A DNA stretch of 64,000 nt from Campanula takesimana. Its lineage: Eukaryota; Streptophyta; Magnoliopsida; Asterales; Campanulaceae. This document shows, piece by piece, positions 1-10,389 of this stretch (position 1 is its first letter; each line of letters starts with the position of its first letter). The translations under genes and the position numbers were made by a program. Where the stretch lies: contig JAOWBW010000425.1 in the NCBI GenBank assembly GCA_026119855.1, positions 1,499,371 through 1,563,370 of the forward strand, read 5' to 3'. The notes under the pieces were generated by a model, which saw only the letters and a program-made list of their open reading frames with translations, searched no databases and was not told the origin of the DNA.

Positions 1-1560
1 GATACAATGTGGGTTTCCTAGGCTTACCGGCTAGGGTTTGGAGAGAATGCGACTGCCTAGGCTCGAGGCTAGGGTTCGGAGAGAATATGGAAAGGCTATT
101 GTATCCTAGGCATAAGACTAGCGGGGGATTGAGATTATAAATTTCCTAGGTTTCGAGACTAGGGTTTCGAGAATTTGGAAAGGATGTTGCACACAGGGCT
201 TTAGAAATTCCCTAGAACTTGGGCTAGGGTAAAAGGGGATGGTGCTTCCTAGGCTTGAGACTAGGGTTTGGAGAGAATGCAGATTCCTAGGTTTGGGGCT
301 AGGGTTTGGAGAGGTTGAGGTTTGGGAACTTCCTAGATGTTAGGGTTTCGAACAAGGGTTTGGAAACTGGTGTTTAAGGACCATGACTCTCCTAGGTTTG
401 GGACTAGGGTTTAGTAATTTCCTAGGTCTAGGAGGCTAGGGCTTGGAGTTGTTCGTGGTAACCTAGGCTTTAGGATAGGTTTCAAAGCTAAGGACTGTAA
501 ACTTCCTATATTTGGGACCAAGGTGAAGGAGTTTCCTAGGTCTAGGACTGGGGTTTGAAGGGAATGTTGAATCCTAGGCTTGATGATAGAGTTTAAAGAG
601 GATAATTTCTACCTAGGCTTGAGGCTAAGGTTTTAGAAAGAGTGCGACTACCTAGGCTTGAGGCTAGGGTTTAGAGCGAATGCGACTACCTAGGCTCGAG
701 GCTAGGGTTTAGAGCGAATGCGACTACCTAGGCTCGAGGCTAGGGTTTGGAAAGAGTGCGACTACCTAATCTTGAGGCTAGGGTTGATTGAGTTTTGGAC
801 AGGGCATTATATCCTAGGTTTTGGACTAGGGTTCAATAAAACGGAGAATTGAGATTGTAAATTTCCTAGGTTTCGAGACTAGGGTTTCGGGAATTTGGAA
901 ATGATGTTGCATACGGGGCTTTGGAAATTCCCTAGAATTTGGGCTAGGGTTAAAAGGGATGTTGTGGTTTTCCTAGGCTTAAGGATAGGGTTTAGATAGG
1001 ATATGTGACTACCTAGGATTAAGGCTAGGGTGTAACTACCTAGGATCAAGGCTAGGGTTTAAGAAGGATGTAACTTCCTAGGCTTTAGGCTAGGGTTTGA
1101 AAGGATGTAATTACCTAGGCTTGAGGCTAGGGTTCAGAGAGAATGATATGACTACCTAGGCTCGAGGCTAGGGTTTAAAGAGGATACGTGACTACCTAGG
1201 ATCAAGGCTAGGGTTTAGGAAGGGTGTAAATACCTAGGCTCTAAGGTAAGGTTTGGAAGGGATGTAACTACCTAGGCTCGGGGCTAGGGTTTAGGAAGGA
1301 TGTAATTACCTAGGCTTGAGGCTAGGGTTCGGAGAGAATGATATGACTACCTAGGCTCGAGGCTAGGGTTTAGAGAGGATACGTGACTACCTAGGATCAA
1401 GGCTAGGGTTTAGGAAGGGTGTAATTACCTAGGCTTGAGGCTAGGGTTCAGAGAGAATGATATGACTACCTAGGCTTGAGGCTAGGGTTTAGAGAATGTG
1501 TTTACCTAGGTTTAAGGCTAGGGTTTGGAGGCTGAAAGCATTTGAAGGTTTGTCTTGGTT
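1..1560 (-). repeat. Degenerate tandem array, CCTAGG / CTAGGGTTT unit
   Basis: The unit is roughly 35-60 bp and reads on the plus strand as a CCTAGG-GCTTGAGG-CTAGGGTTT type core followed by a variable GAGAGAATG spacer. CCTAG and CTAGG form a short dyad. About twenty copies contain TAGGGTTT, which on the element strand is the telo-box AAACCCTA. Copies are most regular at 600-780 and 1000-1500, where a longer block (GAATGATATGACTACC) recurs. The same family reappears inverted at 30590-31080. No ORF of note lies here. Confidence 0.85.
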
Positions 1561-3490
1561 TAGACCGAGCAAGTTTGAGGTCTAAGAGTGTTGCGGTTTG
1601 GGGCAAATGAGCTTGATACCTCGTGGCTGGATAGGCTCGATAAATTAGACCTAGGCTAAAGTTCTAGGGTTTAGCTAGGGTAAGACTCAGACATGTGTTG
1701 AGGAGACCGGGCCTAATGGAATGGTAGGCGTGAGATCTAGGAGATCGAAGGCTAGGCAGGGTAGCGTTGGGACATAAGGCTTTCAAGTGGGTAAGTCTTT
1801 TGTCCTAGAGAAACCGCGTTATGGGTTAGGACCAAGCAGGCTTGAGGTCGGTCAAGGAGCAACGGATTGGGATTGGATGATCCTAGTACCTAATACGCAT
1901 GTCGGGTTTGGATCCTAGAGCGTTTGAAAGTTTAGGCTAGGTGCGAACCATAAGTGCGGGAAATGGTTTTGGATATATGACCATGTTGGCGCTTTAGGTA
2001 AATGGATCGAGTGTCCAAGACTTTGCTTTGAGTACAATAGTGTGCCTAACAGGATTGGGTATGCTTAGGACTTAATTTTGCCTTAGAGGTCATGCGTGTG
2101 ACTAAGCTCGTTTGGCAATTTCGAAGGTAGGTTAGGGATGGGACCAAAGGTGTTTAAGGACATGGGTTTTAACCTGATGGGTATTGAGATCCCTATGGTA
2201 TGGCGTGGTGCGCAGGAGATCCTATGTACTTGAGCAAGGTTTGAGATTTGGACTCGTTGGGGGAGCGATGTTTGAGATCCATGGAGTTCAAGGGTGGACC
2301 TTGTAGGTGGCGAGGTTTGGACTCGGCTTGGATTAAGTAGGTTAGAGTCCTTAAGGGGTTGAAGGTCAGACTAGGAAGTCTTTTGAGGCTAATGGGTGAC
2401 ACTAGGTTGGTACTTGGTAGGTTTAAGAGTGGTAGGGTCATGGCTTGGACATGACGGGAGTCGGGAGACGTAGATGTTGTCGCTTTTAGTCGGACCAAGT
2501 AGGCTTGGGAATTACAGAGTCCAAAGGGTGGAGATGTAAGGTGAGAGACCTAAAGGGCAGAAAGTCTTGTGACCTAAAGGTTTAGGGGTTGAGGCCTAAG
2601 GTATGGATCAGATATTCTAGAGACCTAAAAGGTAGGTGTTTGGTAGACTCGAATGGTCTTGGGCCCTCAGGGCTCGCTCCACAGGTTAGACTATGGGTGG
2701 ACCTTAGAAGTTGGACCGAGGAGGATAAGAGAGCTATGGCTTAGACAGGGTAAGGACGAGTATGTGTTGGTAGGTTTGAGATCTAGGAGGTCGGGTAGGC
2801 TCGGGACCGGTAGGTTCGGGACCTAATGGGTCACCCTAAGGATTTGGCTTTGGTTAACTGGTTTAAGGTCTGAAGTTTTGGGTAGAACTGGTTTGAGGCC
2901 GAAGGGGTCATGCTACGAACTTGCGGAAGGTCGAGCTAAGAGGTTATGATGTAACGTAGGTAAGACTCACCGGGTAGGTTTGGGACCTAGGTAAGACCGA
3001 TCGGGTAGGCTCGGGACCTAGAGAGTTTATGGTGTAACTTAGGCAAGACTGACCGGGTAGGCTTGGGACCTAAGGTTTTGAACCAGGTAGGTTGGGACCT
3101 AAGGGTATCCTATTGTGTAGGAAATAGGGTGAAGGACCGAGTCAACTCAAGAATCACGGAGATGGGTCTCAGATGGATCGAGGATGTTTTTACAATTTTG
3201 TGGAGACCGAGCGTGCGGGTTTATAAACAAAGTGTCGGGGAGGAGACAACTTTATGAAAGTGTTATGGTCTTATACAGATGCCTTATAATTAATTATGAT
3301 TCTAATCAATCCAAATAGGTCGTCGCGTGCCGAGTTTGACGATGAGGGGTGCCCTTCTTCTAAGTGTATCCTTGTTGACGCCTCGGTATTCTCTGGGAAA
3401 CCACATAGTCGACCCTTTCTGTTGGGGAAGCCCCAGTTCGATAAGGGTGTAGAGCGGGGTATCCTACCTCCTTTAATACGCACCCTTTTT
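1561..3490. other. Repeat-derived non-coding stretch
   Basis: No gene is seen. Short phrases of the type GGTAGGCTCGGGACCTAA recur irregularly (about 2800-3110), which suggests an eroded tandem array belonging to the Tat/Ogre-like element. Short open frames on both strands have no recognisable motif and are probably chance. Confidence 0.5.
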
Positions 3491-3492
3491 TC

Positions 3493-4534
3493 TGCCTAGA
3501 CCGCCCTTTCGGGTTTTCAATCTAGCGGGCATCTCTTTTGCGTCATCTCCTTTTTTTTTTTTTTTTTTTTTTTTTGAAAATCATTCAGTCGACTCAAAAA
3601 AGGAAAAGTAATTGTTTAAACATGCGGGGGCATTTTGGTGAGAGTAAGAGAGAGAGAGAGAGATAGTACTCACATTTTGACTCTTTGGGCAACTGAGTGT
3701 ATATATGTACAAAAGGGAGGAAGCCCCTGCTTGACAGAAAGTAAGTATTTAGCTCTTTCCTAGATTGTAGAACGGAAGACTTGTCGAGACATTTGAAAAT
3801 TGTTTTATTCAAGATTCTCATTTGATTGCTCGAGAATGGACCTCGTTGATTAGTTATGCATCTTATGATTGTGTTTTAGACAAGTAGTCTCGAAATAATA
3901 AATGTTTTGATCAATTGTGAGTGAAGAAGTCAGGAGTAGGAATATGGGGCAACAGAGAAGAGAAGGAAAATTGGCTACGAGGTGGGTTGTGTATATTTTG
4001 GACCGGACCCTAAGGTTGCCTACGTTCTCCTCAAGGTGAGAAGCTCAGGTCCGCGTAGTTCGGGGATATCCTGGCTGATGATGGAGTTGGGTTTCAGTGG
4101 GTATGTGTGGGAGGAAAGAAAAGAAAGAAAGTTGGCCCAAGGTAGGTTATGTTTGGCTTTGAGTGGTTGCCCGGTTGACGATGAAGTTGGGTTTTGAGTT
4201 TAGGGGTGTGAGGTTCGTTTGAGGTGAGTTGTTCTTTGTAGCTCATTGTAGTGGATTGCTCCATCGTAGTTGTCATGGGTTGCTGCCGTTTATCTACTTT
4301 GTAAGGAAAGAAAGGAAAATAGAACATTTGAGGTGAAAAAAAAATGTGACTTTTACTTTTCCATGGTGATAGCCCCTTCTATTTTTCTTTTTTTCTTTTT
4401 TTTATTTTATCTCTTTGTGCACACCCTTTTTTTGCCTAGGCCGCCCTTTCGGGTTTTCAACCTAGCGGGCTTCTTTTTGTGCAATGCTCTAACTTTTGCC
4501 TAGGTCGCCCTTTTGGGTTTCAACCTAGCGAGCC
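3493..4534. repeat. Three dispersed copies of a ~38-bp GC-rich motif
   Basis: Copies lie at 3493-3530, 4433-4470 and 4497-4534. Each begins GCCTAG, carries CGCCCTTTCGGG or a close variant, and ends CCTAGCGGGC or close. Between them are a poly-T run (3551-3575), a GA microsatellite (3649-3663) and, at 4000-4075, one of the CGTAG/CTACG blocks also found at 6300-6375 and in the LTR. No gene is seen between the copies. Confidence 0.7.
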
Positions 4535-5417
4535 ATATATATTTTTTTTATATTTGTACATGAAACATTGGGCGAGACAATCCCCTAGTTTGCTTTCGCC
4601 TCTCTCGATTGCGAGGTAGCTTCCTTATAGTTCAAGCGGCCTTTTGCTGGCGGCGGGCATCCTAGCCCCTTGATTTTCACCGGTAGAGTTTCATTGGATT
4701 ATCACGTGCACCAATTAATGGCATGAATGACTTCGTGCACTTGTCTTACATTTGCGATGGAATACAGTCAGCCCCAGTGTAACGGCATGTAGTACTCATG
4801 AAGGGAACAAACCAACCCTTTAAATTGTGGCAGCATGGATGTTTATTTGATGATGAGCAACCGCAGTCCATTTCTTTGTCACGACCTTATAAAAAGGGGT
4901 CTAATGGTGGGATGAGAGGCGTATGAGGATAGTGTATGGGAGAAGGTGTATATAGAGAGTGTACATGAAGTGTGTACAAGGGGTGAGTGTATAGAGAGAG
5001 TGTATGGGGGTAGAATGTAGAGAGAAGAGAAAGTGATTCGTTCATCCCAATTGATCGAAGCATTTGTTATTTTGAGATTAATTGTTTACTTAGTTATGTG
5101 AATGGTTTGTGGGTCCATTTACCTTTTAATGAGTCGTCATTAATGAGTAAGATTAAGATTAATTCATCATATAAAGATATAGCAATCAAGCAAAAATGGT
5201 GAATAAGACAATTTTCATGAAATTGATATATGCAAGCTTATGTCTCAAGTCTAGAGAGAAAAGAAAAGAAATAAAGACCCTTTTATTGGAACTAAAAGAT
5301 TTAAACTGACTAGTCCGGGGTGGACTTTTACTTAAAGAAACAAAAATCGTCCGAGGTGGACTTTTTACTAAGGACACTCTAGAACCTACGAAGACTGAAT
5401 GACCCTTTTCTTTTCTT
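4535..5417. other. Non-coding interior of the Tat/Ogre-like element
   Basis: No coding motif is visible. A GTGTAT-rich, AGAGAG-rich stretch lies at 4920-5035. The stretch follows the gag-type ORF on the element strand, where protease and pol would be expected, but none is present. Confidence 0.5.
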
Positions 5418-6137
5418 TTATTTAAAGGAGGTAGTTCCAATTTCCTCTTTTGCCCATACCCATGTATTCTGTTGGCGGGTGATGGCTCCGCTGTCAATGA
5501 GGCTTTGAATCTTTCTCTTCAATTGGAGGCAATCTTCGGTGTCATGCCCAATGTACTGGTGGTATTGGCAGTGTTTGGAGGGATCCAAGCCTTGCTTCAC
5601 CCTACTTGGTTCATAGTTGAACAAATGAGACAACTTGCCGGCTTGAACTAGACTTTTGAAGAGTTTGGCTAACGGCATACCCAAGTCATTGTACTCGGGT
5701 TCGTCCTTCCGAACTGTCTTTGAGGGTGGTTTAGGTACCGGTACCTGTCGTTGATGAGTAGTCTTAGGAGGCATCCCAACGGGGGAAATCTGTGATGGCC
5801 CATACATTTGAGGAGCGTACGGGTGTTGAAATTGAGCAAGAGGGAGAACTCGGCCGAGGTAATCATGAATGCAATAAATATCAGAGTGAAGGCGCTTCTC
5901 GGTGTCCTTTAGAGCCTTGCACATCTCTTTTTGAAAGCGGTCGACTTGCTTGAGGAGGACAGTCTCAAAGTAGGCTTCTTGTTCGTCGAGAGCGGTCCGG
6001 AAGAGGGTTGCTTGCTCATTGAGGATGGTCTCGAAATGGAGCGCTTGCTCATTGAGATCAGTATTGGTGTGGAGAGTTGTTTCGAGACTTTGGGTAATAG
6101 CTTCATTTGCAACTTCGATGTTCTTTGCAGCCGACAT
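5418..6137 (-). CDS. gag-type protein of Tat/Ogre-like element, 239 aa
   Basis: The ORF runs from an ATG at 6137 to a stop at 5418. Residues about 20-70 contain four imperfect 11-residue repeats of the form LNEQAxxFxTx, strongly helical and probably a coiled coil that lets the capsid protein self-associate. The middle is Pro-rich (QVPVPKPPSKTVRKDEPEY). Near the C-terminus is C190-X2-H-X4-H-X4-C203, followed by LQLKRKIQSLIDSGAI. That pattern is familiar from the end of gag and start of protease in Tat/Ogre elements. The protein is much shorter than a full Ogre gag, and no protease DSG or DTG motif follows. It is probably a truncated structural protein of a non-autonomous element. Identity as Tat/Ogre gag is an inference from the motif. 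Confidence 0.65.
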   Translation of the reverse strand: MSAAKNIEVANEAITQSLETTLHTNTDLNEQALHFETILNEQATLFRTALDEQEAYFETVLLKQVDRFQKEMCKALKDTEKRLHSDIYCIHDYLGRVLPLAQFQHPYAPQMYGPSQISPVGMPPKTTHQRQVPVPKPPSKTVRKDEPEYNDLGMPLAKLFKSLVQAGKLSHLFNYEPSRVKQGLDPSKHCQYHQYIGHDTEDCLQLKRKIQSLIDSGAITRQQNTWVWAKEEIGTTSFK

Positions 6138-6259
6138 GATGCAGAACTCTAGTCATGAAAGAATTAAGCCTCTTAGTTGAATTAAATTAGATTCGTATTT
6201 AATGATAAGGCATCGTTATAAAATCATTTTTTTTTGGAAAAGAGTCGGTCTCCACATTT

Positions 6260-6375
6260 TTGAAATGCATTTTGGTAAAAAATTGAAAGTTTGACCGGGC
6301 CGAAGTTGCCTACGTTCCCCTTATCATGAGGGAGAGGTCCCACACAATAAGAGGCTCAGGTCGCCGTAGTTCGAA
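6260..6375. repeat. CGTAG...CTACG block, copy inside the element
   Basis: The block reads GACCGGGCC-GAAG-TTGCCTACGTTCCCC then CTCAGGTCGCCGTAGTTCG. Its arms CTACG and CGTAG are separated by about 50-60 bases. Related blocks lie at 4000-4075 and in the LTR at 9425-9490, and on the other strand at 32985-33020, 33135-33175 and 43105-43160. Confidence 0.65.
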
Positions 6376-6479
6376 TCAAGTTAGACTTTTAAAAAGAGGT
6401 AAGAGATGACCATAGGGGTCAAAAAGAGGGAGATGAATCGGTCTGTAATCAAGCATGGGTGAGGAAGACCTATAGGAAT

Positions 6480-8210
6480 CGGGTAAGGTTTGATTTAAGG
6501 TTTGACCTAAATTTGACCTAAGGTTTGACCTAATGTTTGATACAAGAAATGATTCAAGCTAGGATGCGACGATAATGGTGGGTTGACCTAGATGGGTAAA
6601 GGATAGGTCGACCTAAATGAGAAGGGTTGGATTGACCTATATGGTGAATGAATCAAGATAGCGGGTTGTAGCAGTTTGCCTATGGGATGATCTAAGCGGG
6701 ATAGACATGGTTTGACCTAAGCGGGTCTAAGGTTGACCTATTCGGGTTGGTGGACTAAGGAAGGTTGGAGATTGACGTAGATGGATCCAAGATAGGTAAG
6801 TCGACCTAAGCGGGTCACGGGGTGACCTTGACGGGTCAAAGGTGAAGGGGTAGTTTTAACCTAAGACGGACAAGTTGACCTAAATGGGTCAAGGATGGTG
6901 TGTGGACCTAAACGGGTTGACCTAGGTTGGTCTGGACGATGGTGGGTCAAATAATGACCTAGGTGGGTCAAGATGACGGTTTGACCTAAGCGGGTTAGGA
7001 CCAAAGGTGTTTGGGTTCACCTATGGAATCAAAGATTGACCTAAGAGGTCGAAAACGGATAAGGTTGACCTAGGATTCCAAGTTTGACCTAAGAGGTCGA
7101 AGGTGATTGGGTTGACCTAGGAGGTCAAAGGTTGACCTAAGAGGTTAACGGGTGATAATGTTGACCGAGGGGGTCAAAGGTTGATCTAAGAGGTCAAAGG
7201 TGATAAGGTTGACTTAGGAGGATGAGGTTGACCTAGTGGGTCAAAGGTTGACCTAAGAGGTCAAAGATGATTAAGTTGACCTAGGGGTCAAAGGTTGACC
7301 TAAGAGGATGAGGTTGACCTAGTGGGTCAAAGGTTGACCTAAGAGGTCAAAGATGATTAAGTTGACCTAGGGAGTCAAAGGTTGACCTAAGAGGTCGACG
7401 GCGGATGAGGTTGACCTAGGGGGTCAAGGGTAGACCTAAGAGGTCAAATATGATAAAGTTTACCTAGGAGGTTAAATGTGCTAAGGTTGTCCTAGGAGGT
7501 CAAGGGTTGACCTAAGAGGTCGAAGGTAGACAAGTTTGACCTAGGGGGTCAAAGGTGATAAGGTTGACCTAAGGGGTCGGAGGTGATAGGGTTGACCTAG
7601 GTGGTCAAGGGTTGACCTAAGAGGTCGGAGGTGATAAGGTTGACCTAGGAGGTCAAGGGTTGACCTAAGAGGTCGGAGGCAGATAAAGTTGACCTAGGCG
7701 GTCAAGGGTTGACCTACGAGGTCGAGGGGTGACCTAAGAGGTCGAGGGTGATAAGGTTGACCTAGGAGGTCAAGGGTAGACCTAAGAGGTCAAAGACGGA
7801 TAAAGTTGACCTAGGCGGTCAAGGGTAGACCTAAGAGGTCAAAGGCGGATGAGGTTGACCTAGGAGGTCAAGGGTTGACCTAAGAGGTCAAAGGCGGATA
7901 AAGTTGACCTAGGCGGTCAAGGGTAGACCTAAGAGGTTAAAGGCGGATAAAGTTGACCTAGGCGGTCAAGGGTAGACCTAAGAGGTCAAAGGCGGATGAG
8001 GTTGACCTAGGCAGTCAAGGGTTGACCTAAGAGGTCAAAGGTGGATAAGATTGTCCTAAGAGGCCAAAGGATTGTGGGATTTTGGCCAAAGCGGGTCGAG
8101 ATGAAGGGTAGACCCAAATGGATCGCGATGATGGGTAGGTAACCTAGATAGGCCAAGATGAGGAATTTTGATAGATAGCCCAAGGGGTGAGCGATGGACC
8201 TTAGAGGTCG
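6480..8210 (-). repeat. Long minisatellite with TTGACCT-AAG-AGGTCAA dyads
   Basis: The array is about 1.7 kb, with a unit near 45-55 bp. The unit pairs two dyads, TTGACCTAAGAGGTCAA and TTGACCTAGG(A/C)GGTCAA, separated by short AAGGCGGATAAAG-type spacers. It is best preserved between 6980 and 8060 and erodes towards 6480. It lies between the primer-binding site and the gag-type ORF, in the position of the 5' untranslated leader. TTGACC is also the core of the plant W-box. Confidence 0.9.
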
Positions 8211-8689
8211 CCTAGATGCAATGCGCATTTTATTTTGCGAAAAGTTTTGCATTTATATACATCCTAAATAGTTGGTCTAAGGAGTGTCCTAATCTCTATG
8301 TGTGGGTTGACACGGGTAGGATAAAAGGTTCCCACCGCTCGCGGAACGTACACGGTGAGTGGAGTAGACGAGTGACTCGAAAAGAGGGCGGCAGTAGCGC
8401 ACAAATTCCTGCACATCGAATACTCCAGGTAATGGGGACCTGTGCAGTGCTGACACGGACTAGTGGTAGTGTGTGGTAAAAAATTAATTCCTTTTTTTTT
8501 TTTAGGGAGAAAAGAGTGGAGTTTTTAATGTTAGGATGATGCAATGCAATGCATGAGAGAGAGAGAGAGAATAATGTACAAAGGAGCATAGCAGAGTTTT
8601 GTTTGACCCTAATACTAAGACGAAAACAACAAAGGTACAAGGATACAAGGTATATACAAAGTACAAGTATCAAGTATTAACATTGCGGT
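8211..8689. other. Non-coding spacer between arrays
   Basis: No gene is recognised. It contains a short poly-T run near 8490 and a GA microsatellite at 8553-8569. Open frames running into the next array are array artefacts. Confidence 0.5.
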
Positions 8690-9130
8690 GTGCACGGGTG
8701 CATGTGTAAACATGCCAAGTATGTGAGGTGCATGTATAAACATGGCAAGTGTGTGCATGTGTAAACATGGCAAGTATGTGTAGGGTGCATGTGTAAATAT
8801 GGCAAGTGTGTGAGGTGCATGTGTAAACATGGCAAGTGTGCGTGAGGTGCACGTGTAAACATGGCAAGTGTGTGCATGTGTAAACATGGCAAGTATGTGC
8901 ATGTGTAAACATGGCAAGTGTGTGCATGTGTAAACATGGAAAGTGTGTGTAGGGTGCATGTGTAAACATGGCAGGTGTGTGCATGTGTAAACATGGCAAG
9001 TGTGTGCATGTGTAAACATGGCAAGTGTGTGTAGGGTGCATGTGTAAACATGGCAGGTGTGTGTAGGGTGCATGTGTATACATGGCATGTGTAAACATGG
9101 CAGGTGTGTGCATGTGTAAACATGGCAAGC
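8690..9130 (-). repeat. Minisatellite with CATGT-GTAA-ACATG hairpin unit
   Basis: About eighteen copies of a 20-33-bp unit are present. Each copy has the core GCATGTGTAAACATGG followed by CAAGTGTGT and sometimes GTAGGGTGCAT. The core is a perfect 5-bp hairpin, CATGT/ACATG, with a GTAA loop. The array is open in all three minus frames as repetitive peptides, an effect of unit lengths without stop codons rather than a gene. It starts about 55 bp inside the primer-binding-site-like stretch of the element. Confidence 0.9.
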
Positions 9131-9184
9131 ATCATGATGTGACGAAAGTTAGACCCACTAAGTTTGAAAAAGTTTCAAAGCAGT

Positions 9185-9204
9185 CCCCAGCAGAGTCGCC
9201 ACTA
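9185..9204 (-). other. Primer-binding-site-like stretch of Tat/Ogre-like element
   Basis: On the minus strand, directly inside the LTR end, the sequence reads TAG then TGGCGACTCTGCTGGGG. This is the interior start typical of Tat/Ogre elements, which are reported to use a tRNA-Arg primer. The tRNA match itself was not checked. Confidence 0.6.
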
Positions 9205-10310
9205 TGAATACGTGTGTTTGAATTTGAGAATATTCATAGCAACATTAAAATTATGAGAGTCGCCACGCCGTTTTAATTAAAGCCAAAACATTGAGAAAAA
9301 GCATGTTTAATGGGTTCGGGGGTCAAATTACAACAAGAGAAGAATATTGAACGTTATCACTCCTATTGCCCGAATTGATCGGTCTTTCTATCATGATGAA
9401 TGTGTTAGTAGTGTGTTAGTGATTTAAACCGGATCCGAAGATTGCCTACGTTTCTCTCAATGTGAGAAGCTCAGGTCAGCGTAGTTCGCAGAGAATTAGA
9501 ATAGGCAGAAGAATCGGGATCATGCATAATGAAGGGGAAATTACCTAAAGATTAGGGTTTAGAAGTAGTTCCTAGATCATCCTCGGGTTGATGAACCCTC
9601 GATCAACATCGGCTATGAAATAACATGTAATTATGAAGATCGCAACCCTAAATATAGCATAAATGAGGTTTTAATCTATGAATACGAAGAACATGCGAAG
9701 AACATATATGAACATATGAATGAGCATGCAAAGAATATGAAGAAACTATGAATAAACATGTATGAACATGAATATAAAAGATCTACATTGAAAATAATGC
9801 AAGAACATGAAGAAAAGGTTAGAAAACTTACCTATGTTGGCAAGAAATAAACCTTGGATCTTCTTGGAGGTTGGAAGGCTAATTAGAGAGAAAAATATTG
9901 TTTAAGAACTCCAAAATTCGTACTTAGAGCTCTCAAAATCGGACCCTTAAACCGATAGCATGGAGTTGGTTTATATAGTAAACTGAGGGGAAGATCTGAT
10001 GGTCCAGATCATCCGGCGCAAGGTTGGCCGCCTGGCCATTGTTGAAGCCGGTTACAAGAGTGGCCGCGTGGCCAAGATCAACGCGGAGCAATGTTGGCCG
10101 CGTGGCCAAGGCTGCCGGCTGACTTGATTCTTAAGCTAGGGTTTCTGTATGGTTTTAAGGAAACCATTTACTACCTAATTTGATAGATTTTGTCATAAAT
10201 GAGATATTTTGGGAATCCGGGACAAGTCTTTGCAAGGTTTCTAATTCCTATAAAGTCCTTGTATTTTTGGGAAAGTTCTAATAAACTCATTTTCAGGTCG
10301 GGTACTAACA
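9205..10310 (-). mobile_element. 5' LTR of the minus-strand Tat/Ogre-like element
   Basis: The LTR is 1106 bp and on the minus strand begins TGTTAGTACCCGACC (10310) and ends GTATTCA (9205). The plus-strand relative begins TGTTAGTACCCGG at 33302 and ends GTATTCA at 43388. A TATA-like box TATATAAACC lies at 9968-9977 (minus). About 50 bp upstream are three hairpin motifs of the form TTGGCC-GCGT-GGCCAA at 10025-10038, 10061-10074 and 10094-10109. The LTR also holds a CTACG/CGTAG block at 9425-9490. Confidence 0.85.
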
Positions 10311-10389
10311 GTCATCAGATCCTTGAAGAATGATTATTCCAATATTACCAATCATTGGAATAACTCATATTGAAGCTTGATCAAGTGTG

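Larger units (their letters stand above)
1..10310 (-). mobile_element. Tat/Ogre-like LTR retrotransposon, minus strand, 5' LTR to window edge
   Basis: A minus-strand element runs from its 5' LTR (9205-10310) towards the left edge; the 3' LTR would lie outside. In element order it has the LTR, a primer-binding-site-like stretch, a tandem array (8690-9130), a second array (6480-8210), a gag-type ORF (6137-5418) and repeat-rich non-coding DNA ending in a third array (1-1560). The CX2HX4HX4C motif of the ORF and the TGGCGACTCTGCTGGGGA start of the interior fit the Tat/Ogre branch of Ty3/gypsy. No protease, RT, RNase H or integrase motif is visible, so this copy looks non-autonomous. The plus-strand element at 30568-43388 is a relative: 30700-30850 matches 300-430 on the opposite strand. 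Confidence 0.75.

Noticed and set aside
1..1560. Interstitial telomere
   Set aside because: TAGGGTTT occurs once per longer unit and not as head-to-tail 7-bp telomere repeats, so only the telo-box interpretation is kept.
2193..2498. 101-aa minus-strand ORF
   Set aside because: Composition follows the surrounding eroded repeat and no domain is seen.
6480..8210. Nuclear-receptor-type AGGTCA inverted repeats
   Set aside because: The half-site resembles the animal hormone-response element, but plants lack nuclear receptors. The W-box reading is more sensible.
6980..9130. CRISPR-like direct repeats with spacers
   Set aside because: Spacers are not unique and the context is a plant retrotransposon; these are minisatellites.
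8615..9135. Three overlapping minus-strand frames of 150 aa rich in His, Cys, Thr and Tyr
   Set aside because: They are translations of the CATGTGTAAACATGG tandem array in all three frames; unit lengths happen to avoid stops. There is no sign of a coding bias or start context.
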